Shown in pieces: positions 15,437 to 21,329 of a DNA stretch of 21,329 nt; the stretch's first letter is position 1, and every line of letters begins with the position of its first letter. The DNA comes from DATFLS01 sp964413425 (GTDB lineage Bacteria > Fidelibacterota > JAANXI01): positions 1 through 21,329 of the forward strand of contig CAYPST010000071.1 in assembly GCA_964413425.1 (NCBI GenBank), written 5' to 3'. The translations under genes and the position numbers were made by a program. The notes beneath the pieces are model-generated. The model worked only from the letters and a program-made list of their open reading frames with translations. It ran no database searches and was not told the DNA's origin.

Positions 15437-15457
15437 CCAACTGCCTGCTGCCTATTG
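15437..15457 (-). repeat. Heptamer array in reverse orientation, three units
   Basis: On the plus strand the units read CCAACTG, CCTGCTG, CCTATTG. On the minus strand they are CAATAGG, CAGCAGG and CAGTTGG, the same family as the plus-strand arrays. It faces the array at 14945-15014 across about 420 bp. Confidence 0.65.
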
Positions 15458-15655
15458 TTGGCGGGGTGATGAGAATGTTGGGGACTCAATCCTCTTTCCT
15501 CATTTCCCTTACCTTTTCTTCTGTTGTTTTTATTTGTTCTTCAGATTCAGAGATGCTACCTATTTACTCCCGTTCTTCATAAAATTCATCGATATTTTTC
15601 CGAAAATTAGTAATAAAAATGTGTACTCAACGCCACATTTCCGGATCTTCTCCTC

Positions 15656-15690
15656 TTGAGATTATAAATATTCTGGTATATTGAGATTAT
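15656..15690 (+). promoter_or_regulatory. Direct repeat with promoter-like boxes
   Basis: TTGAGATTAT occurs twice, 25 bases apart (15656-15665 and 15681-15690). The first copy begins with a -35-like TTGAGA, and TATATT (15677-15682) lies 15 bases further on as a possible -10 box. If it is used, the leader of the reductase operon would be about 230 bases. Spacing is short and the region AT-rich, so this is tentative. Confidence 0.25.
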
Positions 15691-15920
15691 CAGTGAATTT
15701 CGCTTGATGGTGTACTTTTTGCACAAATATACGGAACATGGTGCAGAAAACTGGATTGAATTTCGGCGGTTGGTTGCTTTTTATTCGTGTTACGGATTTC
15801 TTTTGGTTCATTACCCGCGATCATCCTGAAGTGTGAGGCTCGGGATGAGTTGTACGGATGGTGTTATATAAAGAAGGTGAAGCGTTCTCAAATATGAAGT
15901 TATAACACGTGAGGTGGATT

Positions 15921-17081
15921 ATGAACGACGAACACAGAATGAATCGAAGAGATTTTGTAAAAACTGCCGCGGCAGGCGTATCCGGTTTACTGGGAGGCGT
16001 GGTGTTGTCCCGTGCGCATACCGTGCAGGCCTATGCGCAGTCATCTGACACGGCCCAGGTTTCTTTGCAGTATCGTACGCTGGGCAGCACCGGTATGAAA
16101 TATACCACCCTGGGATTTGGTGCCATGCGAACCTCGGATCCGGCGGTCATTCGACGCGCGGTCGATAAGGGTGTAAATAATATCGATACCGCCCGGGGAT
16201 ATATGGGGGGCAGGAATGAAGAGATTGTGGGGCAGGCCATCAAAGATGTTCGGAAGCAGGTGCACATAACAACCAAGATTAAACAAAATACTCGCAGCCA
16301 GATGGAGCGGGACATTGAGGCCAGTCTGCGGGCGCTGGGAACCGATTATGTGGATGTTCTATTATTACACGCGTTCAATTCCCGGGATGATGTCCATAAC
16401 GAGGAAGGCAGAGAAGTGCTTCAAAAAGCCAGGAAGCAGGGAAAAGCCCGGGCGGTTGGATTTTCGACCCACAGCAACATGGCGGACCTGATTCGGGAGG
16501 CAGGCGAAGACAAATTCTTCGATGTGGTGGTTGCCGCTTATAATTTCAAACACCCCGAAGACCTCACAGAGGCGATTAAACAAGGCGCTGAAAAAGGACT
16601 TGGGATTATCGCTATGAAAACCCAGGCCGGCGGTTATGAGGATCGGGCCACTGAAAACATCAATCCGCATCAGGCTGCATTGAAGTGGGCGCTGTCCAAC
16701 GGAAGCATCACCAGCGCGATCCCTTCCATGGTGAGTTTTCAGCAGGTCGAAGAGAATGTCCTGGTGATGGGAAATTCTTTCGGCTGGCAAGATCAGAAAA
16801 TCCTGGATACATACGGCAATGTCATTGACTCAAAGTTGTGCAGGCTCTGCGGTGAGTGTTTGCCCCAGTGCCCGAAGGGCGTGCAGGTGAACGATATCAA
16901 TCGTTGTGTTATGTATGCCGATATGTATCAGGATATTTCGCTTGCGGTGGAAAATTACAATGCGCTTCCGGCGAATCGAAATGTATCACAATGCGCAGAT
17001 TGCTCGGACTGCGTAATCGACTGCCGGTATGGCCTTAACGTTGCTGAAAATATCCGGCGGGCAGGAGAATTATTCGCATGA
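15921..17081 (+). CDS. Tat-exported aldo/keto reductase with C-terminal two-cluster ferredoxin domain
   Basis: This 386-residue protein has three parts. Residues 1-40 are a Tat signal (NRRDFVK, 8-14, then a glycine/alanine-rich helix). Residues about 50-290 are an aldo/keto reductase TIM barrel with the full tetrad Asp89, Tyr94, Lys119 and His150. The C-terminus is a ferredoxin-like domain with Cys307/310/313/317 followed by Pro, and Cys358/361/364/368, enough for two [4Fe-4S] clusters. The ATG at 15921 has GAGGTG four to five bases upstream; GTG at 15909 and ATG at 15939 are alternatives. The stop overlaps the next gene (ATGA at 17078). Cytoplasmic relatives use NAD(P)H; a folded, exported form with iron-sulfur clusters could instead be re-reduced by electron transfer from the NapG-like protein of the same operon. 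Substrate unknown. Confidence 0.9.
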   Translation: MNDEHRMNRRDFVKTAAAGVSGLLGGVVLSRAHTVQAYAQSSDTAQVSLQYRTLGSTGMKYTTLGFGAMRTSDPAVIRRAVDKGVNNIDTARGYMGGRNEEIVGQAIKDVRKQVHITTKIKQNTRSQMERDIEASLRALGTDYVDVLLLHAFNSRDDVHNEEGREVLQKARKQGKARAVGFSTHSNMADLIREAGEDKFFDVVVAAYNFKHPEDLTEAIKQGAEKGLGIIAMKTQAGGYEDRATENINPHQAALKWALSNGSITSAIPSMVSFQQVEENVLVMGNSFGWQDQKILDTYGNVIDSKLCRLCGECLPQCPKGVQVNDINRCVMYADMYQDISLAVENYNALPANRNVSQCADCSDCVIDCRYGLNVAENIRRAGELFA

Positions 17082-17998
17082 CTCGACGACGACCACTCAT
17101 AGGAATGCTGATCAGTCTTATTCTGGTATGCCTGAGCAGCCAGATTTCTGCCTGGCAAACGGAGGATTTGGACAAGTTCCTGCCGGGAGAGCGGTATCAA
17201 TCTGACTGGGTGCTGGATGGGGAAGTGGAGGTGTACGATCCGTCAAATCTGTTCGAATATATCAATGGAGAAGCCGAGCTCTACAAGGACTACGATTTTG
17301 TGAAAATGGTAACTGCCTACTACATCCATGCAGAGCAGACGTCGCTGGCTTTCAGTATCGATATTTACGATATGGGCTCTCCCCTGAACGCCTTCGGGAT
17401 CTACAGTATGTACCGGCGTCCCGGATTGCAGTTCCAGGAAATAGGCGAGGAGAGTATTGTCTCCGAAACGAATATGAAGTTTTACAAGGGGAAGTACTTC
17501 GTTCAGCTCAATGCCGCTGCCATGGATTCGGTTGCGCAGCGCGCTCTCACTTCCTGTGCCCGGAGTATTGCCGCGAAGATCCCGCCGGCCGCTGTTCCGC
17601 AGGAACTCACCTGGCTTCCGGAAACCAACCGGGTGGCTCATACCCTGACATATAAAACCCGCGGGTTTCTGGGGCTGGAAAATTTTCGTTCGGTGGTCCA
17701 GGCTGATTATGAACGTAACAACACACAATATACGGGATTTCTGGCTATCTTCAGTGAGGCGGAGGAAGCACAAAAGTCGCTGCAATCCTTTGCAAATGTG
17801 GTCCGCCAGCAGGGGGAAATACTGGAAACACAGGACCAGGCGGAGGAGCACAGGTTTCTGGCACAGACGGAGTTTCAGGGAAACATTCTGGCACAGACGC
17901 ATTCCGGGTTTATTGTCGGAGTCATGGGATATACAGAGCAGCCGGCGGCCGAACAGCTCATTCGGAGCATCATACAAACGGTTGAAGGACAGAAATAA
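17078..17998 (+). CDS. Exported DUF6599-type protein
   Basis: This 306-residue protein begins with a basic start and a Sec signal peptide (about 1-25, ending QISA). The mature part carries the pattern I associate with DUF6599: VYDPSNLFEYINGEAELYKD (52-71), then DIYDMGSPLNAFGIYS (95-110), both strongly conserved in look. No catalytic motif, metal site or membrane anchor is obvious. The start overlaps the stop of the aldo/keto reductase by four bases, and the DUF362 gene follows 35 bases later, so it is co-translated with redox proteins. Its role in the system is unknown; a periplasmic binding or assembly subunit is a guess. Confidence 0.8.
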   Translation: MTRRRPLIGMLISLILVCLSSQISAWQTEDLDKFLPGERYQSDWVLDGEVEVYDPSNLFEYINGEAELYKDYDFVKMVTAYYIHAEQTSLAFSIDIYDMGSPLNAFGIYSMYRRPGLQFQEIGEESIVSETNMKFYKGKYFVQLNAAAMDSVAQRALTSCARSIAAKIPPAAVPQELTWLPETNRVAHTLTYKTRGFLGLENFRSVVQADYERNNTQYTGFLAIFSEAEEAQKSLQSFANVVRQQGEILETQDQAEEHRFLAQTEFQGNILAQTHSGFIVGVMGYTEQPAAEQLIRSIIQTVEGQK

Positions 17999-18033
17999 TG
18001 TCAATAAATAAGCAAAGACGGAGATGATAGTAC

Positions 18034-18930
18034 ATGAGAAGACGACACTTCATTAAATATGCAGGAATGAGCATCCTCGGACTTTCGCTGGCGCCTTTCT
18101 CAAGAGGATTGCGCGCCCAGGGGTCACCCGGGGCGGTCTGGGTGGAGAATGGCGAGCCGGAACAGCTGTTACAGGCAGCCATTGATGCCTGCGGAGGACT
18201 CAATACGTTTATCTCCCGCGGAGATGTGGTGGTCATCAAGCCGAACATCGCCTGGGACAGAGCGCCTGAACTGGCGGCGACCACCAATCCGGACCTCGTT
18301 GCCGCTCTGGTGAAACACTGCCTGGACGCCGGGGCCAAAGAGGTGAAAGTGTTCGACCGAACCTGCAATAGTGCCCGCCGGTGCTACCGGAGCAGCCAGA
18401 TTGAAGCGAAGGCGAAATCAGCCGGTGCGAAGGTGGAGCTGGTGAGGGATTTCAGATTCAAGGATATCCGGATTGCCGGGGGGGAGGAAATAAAAGAGTG
18501 GCCAATCTATCCGGATTACCTGGAAGCGGATAAAACTATTAATGTTCCCATTGCCAAGGTTCATTCGATGAGTCAGGTGACCCTGGGGTTAAAGAACCTG
18601 ATGGGAGTGATGGGGGGTGAACGGGGGTCGCTGCACAATCATTTTGCCACCAAATTGATTGATATTGACAGGGAAATCCTGCCAACCTTAACCATTGTTG
18701 ATGCCTATCGGGTGTTAGAGCATAATGGACCGGTTGGCGGCAACATCAATGACGTGCGGCAGGCCCGGACGCTGATTATGAGTTCCTGCGTGGCCACAGC
18801 CGATCGTCTGGCGCTGGATTTATTTGGTCTCCCAATCCAGCAGGTGGGACATATTAAAGAAGCCTATGCCAGAGGACTTAACAAATTCGACTTTGATAAC
18901 CTGAATCTGAAGAAAATTACTGTCTCCTGA
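18034..18930 (+). CDS. Tat-exported DUF362 protein
   Basis: This 298-residue protein has a Tat signal (RRRHFIK, residues 2-8, hydrophobic stretch to about 21, cleavage near LRAQG) and a full DUF362 (PF04015) domain. Landmarks are VVVIKPNIAWD (65-75), INVPIAKVH (169-177), LGLKNLMGVMGG (184-195) and SSCVATADRLALDLFG (250-265). The family is linked to iron-sulfur proteins and sometimes fused to ferredoxins, but its reaction is not established. This copy has no ferredoxin cysteine motif of its own; Cys111 and Cys117 (RTCNSARRC) and Cys252 are visible. GGAG lies ten bases before the ATG. The NapH-NapG fusion gene begins two bases after the stop. Confidence 0.88.
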   Translation: MRRRHFIKYAGMSILGLSLAPFSRGLRAQGSPGAVWVENGEPEQLLQAAIDACGGLNTFISRGDVVVIKPNIAWDRAPELAATTNPDLVAALVKHCLDAGAKEVKVFDRTCNSARRCYRSSQIEAKAKSAGAKVELVRDFRFKDIRIAGGEEIKEWPIYPDYLEADKTINVPIAKVHSMSQVTLGLKNLMGVMGGERGSLHNHFATKLIDIDREILPTLTIVDAYRVLEHNGPVGGNINDVRQARTLIMSSCVATADRLALDLFGLPIQQVGHIKEAYARGLNKFDFDNLNLKKITVS

Positions 18931-18932
18931 TC

Positions 18933-20477
18933 ATGGCGAAAACACGGCGTGTCTTCCAGATCCTCTTTCTGATCTTTTTCATCTTTCTGTTCATACGAGC
19001 TCGATACCCATACGAAGTTGGGCTGGGATCTGATATCTTTCTGCGATTCAGTCCGCTTACGCCGCTTTTTGATCTGGTATCCAACCTCCAGCTTTCTTCC
19101 TTCCTGTGGCCTGCGCTGATTATCCTCGGGTTGACTCCATTCCTCGGACGGTTTTTTTGCGGCTGGATCTGTCCGCTGGGAACCACACTCGATATTACCA
19201 GCAAGATGGTGAAATCTCCGGACAACAGGGAGTCGGTGGATGCAAGTAAATGGCGGCAGGTCAAATTCGGATTGCTTCTCGGTCTGATTATTCTGGGTAT
19301 ATTCTCGATTCCTGTCTGGGGCATTTTTGATCCGCTTTCGATTATGAACCGGGCATTAACGGTTGTGTTATATCCACTCTCGACCCTGCTAACTGAAAAC
19401 ACGTTACGCGGGTTGAGTCGTATTTCCTTTCTGGAAGGCCCCGTGTTTGCGGTGTACGATTGGTTCAAGATGGTACTGATGCCCGAAGAGCAGGCCCGAC
19501 TCCAGCAGGTGGCGTGGATAGCCTTGTTTTTCGGCGGCATCCTCGCTCTCGAACTTGTGACGCGCAGATTCTGGTGCCGGAATATCTGTCCGGCCGGGGC
19601 GTTGCTGGGGTTTCTTTCCCAGTTCCGTTTTTACGAGCGGCTGGTGGGCGATGCCTGTCCCCAGTGCGGCAAGTGCCAGCGGGAATGCAAAATGGATGCA
19701 ATTCCCCGGGATGATGCCCGGGAGACCAGCAAGGTGGAGTGTATCGAGTGCTTCAATTGCGGGGAAACCTGCCCGCCGAAGATTCAGGCAATCACCTATG
19801 GCTGGCGGTGGAAGCCGTATCGATCCCTGGTGGATTTTCACAGACGCGGATTTCTGAATGCCACCGTGGGGAGTTTTGCAGCTATCGGGCTGGTGGGTAT
19901 CGGGATTAAGAATCGGAAAGATACTGCAGAACTCATCCGTCCGCCGGGATCGCGGCCTGAAAATGAGTTTCTGGATCGATGTATCCGCTGTATGGAATGT
20001 GTCCGCATCTGTGGATCCAACGGGCGCTGTCTGCAACCCGGGGCCATACAGGGTGACATTCAGAATCTCTGGACACCGGTTGCTGTGATGCGCACCGGGT
20101 ATTGCGAATACAACTGCAATCTCTGCGGAGAGGTCTGTCCCACGGAAGCCATTCTTCCGTTACCCCTCGAGGCAAAACAACAGACCTCGATGGGGCTGGC
20201 GTATTTCAGCAAAGACCTGTGTATCCCCTATGCAAGGAATGAAGATTGTATTGTCTGCGAAGAGCACTGCCCGACGGTGGAGAAGGCCATCCAGTTCGAT
20301 GAACAAGAGTATGTGGCCCCGGACGGCACCAGAAGAATGGTCAAATATCCGTATGTCGTCCGGGACCGGTGCATTGGCTGCGGCATCTGCGAATTTAAGT
20401 GCCCGCTGCCGGGTGATCCAGGGATATTCGTTACCAGCGAGAACGAAGACCGGCCCGACCAACTCCCTGTATCATGA
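18933..20477 (+). CDS. NapH-NapG-like fused membrane iron-sulfur protein
   Basis: This 514-residue protein joins two modules usually encoded separately. The NapH-like half (1-295) has four membrane helices (about 7-22, 55-72, 111-128, 193-210), the CxxxCP motifs FCGWICP (75-81) and WCRNICP (214-220), and two ferredoxin motifs (Cys242/245/248/252 and Cys270/273/276/280). At 302-325 a twin-arginine motif (HRRGFL) precedes a hydrophobic segment. The NapG-like half (345-495) then has four motifs: Cys350/353/356/360; Cys391/395/398/402; Cys430 with Cys439/442/446; and Cys480/483/486/490. NapGH passes electrons from quinol across the membrane to periplasmic acceptors. The start lies two bases after the DUF362 stop without its own ribosome-binding site, indicating translational coupling. 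A MauM-type description is equivalent. The acceptor is inferred to be the exported aldo/keto reductase. Confidence 0.88.
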   Translation: MAKTRRVFQILFLIFFIFLFIRARYPYEVGLGSDIFLRFSPLTPLFDLVSNLQLSSFLWPALIILGLTPFLGRFFCGWICPLGTTLDITSKMVKSPDNRESVDASKWRQVKFGLLLGLIILGIFSIPVWGIFDPLSIMNRALTVVLYPLSTLLTENTLRGLSRISFLEGPVFAVYDWFKMVLMPEEQARLQQVAWIALFFGGILALELVTRRFWCRNICPAGALLGFLSQFRFYERLVGDACPQCGKCQRECKMDAIPRDDARETSKVECIECFNCGETCPPKIQAITYGWRWKPYRSLVDFHRRGFLNATVGSFAAIGLVGIGIKNRKDTAELIRPPGSRPENEFLDRCIRCMECVRICGSNGRCLQPGAIQGDIQNLWTPVAVMRTGYCEYNCNLCGEVCPTEAILPLPLEAKQQTSMGLAYFSKDLCIPYARNEDCIVCEEHCPTVEKAIQFDEQEYVAPDGTRRMVKYPYVVRDRCIGCGICEFKCPLPGDPGIFVTSENEDRPDQLPVS

Positions 20478-20879
20478 GAGAGTCTCCCGAAGATTTGGTG
20501 CGAGATGCCATCTCGAGAGGGAGGGGGAGATATGACTCTCTTGTCACCGGATGCGCCTATCATCCACCGGTTAGGAGTAATTAACCGTATCCAAGGTGAT
20601 GAAATAGCAGTGACTTCCAACATGGCCGTAACAGAAACCATCGCCTGCCCGGAGATGAGTTATTTACCACCATTTTGTATTTAGCCTCCCTGCTCTTTTC
20701 TTCCCTGATTTTTCAGGGGCCGCCCCCAGATGGACCTTTTTCATACACATGATATATTCATCCTGAATCATTCCGTTTGAAATAGCGTATGAAAAGAGAA
20801 GAATTTCCTTTCCGGCACTGTATTTTTCGATGGGAATTTACTATCATAGAAACTCAAGCAAGCGAAAGCGAGAAAAGAA
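20478..20879. other. Non-coding interval with structured RNA potential after the operon
   Basis: No gene is supported here. Directly after the operon, GAGAGTC (20478-20484) pairs with GACTCTC (20534-20540) and TCCC (20485-20488) can pair with GGGA (20525-20528). A separate inner hairpin, CGAGAT-GCC-ATCTCG, sits at 20501-20515. A second hairpin, CCCTGA-TTTT-TCAGGG (20703-20718), follows. Neither is followed by a good T-run, so they may protect the mRNA end rather than terminate by the classical mechanism. The final 120 bases are AT-rich and probably contain the promoter of the lipoprotein gene. Confidence 0.45.
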
Positions 20880-21329
20880 ATGATCCATAAGAGCAAGCAC
20901 TTACTTCTCTTAACGTTTCTTCTTTCGATGTTCTTTGCCGGCTGCGAGATACCTCTGGGGAGTAATGAAGAGCCGCAGCCCGCAGATCTCTCATATCTGA
21001 ACGTACAGGGTGCTGCTGCAGTCTATATCGGTTATCATGGCAATGCCACAGATGTGAGCAATCTGCAGAATCTGGAGGGAGGGATTTTTAAGATCACCAG
21101 AGATGATCAACAGATTGAACCGGTCGGCTATTTTTCCGAGGAAGATAATGAAATTTTTACCAGTTTGGAACCAGTCGCACTCTATGATTCCGGGGGCGAT
21201 TATTTTGCGTTGGGCCTGGGATATCTTACCGGGGGTTCTTTTGATGTTCGAGCCGCCTTCATGATACGGAAACAGGACGGCCAAGCCTTTCCGTTGCTCT
21301 CGTCGGACCTGTACATCTTCCCCCGAAAA
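20880..21329 (+). CDS. Lipoprotein of unknown function, 3' end outside the window
   Basis: The frame opens with ATG at 20880 and stays open for 150 codons to the last base, so the gene is cut by the window edge. The protein begins MIHKSKHLLLLTFLLSMFFAG followed by Cys22, a clear lipoprotein signal peptide with lipobox FAGC, then an acidic linker (SNEEPQPAD). The mature part looks beta-rich and soluble, with segments such as VYIGYHGN and SGGDYFALGLGYLTGG. I do not recognise a family. A purine-rich stretch (GAGAAAAGAA) just upstream may be a weak ribosome-binding site. It is separated from the redox operon by 400 bp and is probably an independent unit. Confidence 0.75.
   Translation, partial: MIHKSKHLLLLTFLLSMFFAGCEIPLGSNEEPQPADLSYLNVQGAAAVYIGYHGNATDVSNLQNLEGGIFKITRDDQQIEPVGYFSEEDNEIFTSLEPVALYDSGGDYFALGLGYLTGGSFDVRAAFMIRKQDGQAFPLLSSDLYIFPRK

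Larger units (their letters stand above)
14936..15920. other. Long repeat-rich and AT-rich spacer before the reductase operon
   Basis: Nearly 1 kb with no supported gene. The 5' half carries heptamer arrays at 14945-15014 and 15233-15267, a CACAGAAACAGAGGTGTG-like phrase (15195-15220), a TTCGTGTCA-type repeat (15331-15387) and three heptamers in reverse orientation (15437-15457). The 3' half (about 15480-15900) is AT-rich, repeat-free leader DNA that should hold the operon promoter. A 10-bp direct repeat, TTGAGATTAT, lies at 15656-15665 and 15681-15690. Small open frames in the 5' half are formed by the repeats and lack ribosome-binding sites. Confidence 0.6.

Noticed and set aside
15257..15582. 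Two overlapping open frames in the spacer before the reductase operon
   Set aside because: Their sequence comes from TTCGTGTCA and heptamer repeats; no start signal or protein family is visible.
20703..20718. Intrinsic terminator after the redox operon
   Set aside because: The stem CCCTGA/TCAGGG is present, but its loop holds the T bases and no T-run follows the 3' arm.

Overview
The window is chromosomal DNA from a Gram-negative bacterium. It encodes a TonB-dependent receptor, lipoproteins and several twin-arginine (Tat) signal peptides. A GWxTD-domain protein, a DUF6599-type protein and many exported sugar oxidoreductase-like enzymes suggest an uncultured lineage of the FCB or a related group (KSB1, Calditrichota or Marinimicrobia-like). 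This is inferred from gene content only; no rRNA or universal marker gene is present to settle it. There is no rRNA, tRNA, CRISPR array, transposase or phage gene.

Layout. (1) 1-2569: a hairpin-rich leader, then a two-gene operon of a Tat-lipoprotein Gfo/Idh/MocA oxidoreductase and a Tat-exported TIM-barrel isomerase/epimerase-like protein. (2) 3147-6615: an AT-richer block with an actinobacterial-type S-adenosylmethionine methyltransferase (PF04672-like), a stand-alone RsbRD-N-like helical sensor domain, and a hybrid histidine kinase that starts with a paralogue of that domain. (3) 6811-9317: a GWxTD/TPR/HEAT exported protein on the minus strand and, divergent from it, a ThuA-like protein. 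(4) 9686-14935: a vitamin- or metal-type import locus. It holds a TonB-dependent outer-membrane receptor, an ECF S component, a class I methyltransferase and, after about 860 bp of repeat-rich spacer, an ECF T component and an ECF ATPase. (5) 15921-20477: a tight four-gene operon of a Tat-exported aldo/keto reductase with a C-terminal two-cluster ferredoxin domain, an exported DUF6599-type protein, a Tat-exported DUF362 protein, and a NapH-NapG fusion. (6) 20880 to the end: the 5' part of a lipoprotein gene that runs off the window.

The most notable candidate system is block 5. The last protein has a NapH-like four-helix membrane module with two cytoplasmic-type [4Fe-4S] sites. An internal twin-arginine/hydrophobic segment follows, then a NapG-like module with four more cluster motifs. 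Together with an exported ferredoxin-tailed aldo/keto reductase and an exported DUF362 protein, this reads as a quinol-to-periplasm electron-transfer route feeding a reductase that would otherwise depend on NAD(P)H. The substrate is unknown.

The second notable feature is the intergenic DNA. At least five spacers carry phased, degenerate 7-bp repeats. The main family has consensus CARNNGG, with the seven-base frame kept within each array, and there is a separate ATTCG-type heptamer element. Hairpins with CCC...GGG arms, a long CCCCCTTAGTAAGGGGG hairpin and degenerate CACAGAG- or TTCGTGTCA-like phrases also occur. These repeats sit between genes and never inside recognisable coding sequence.
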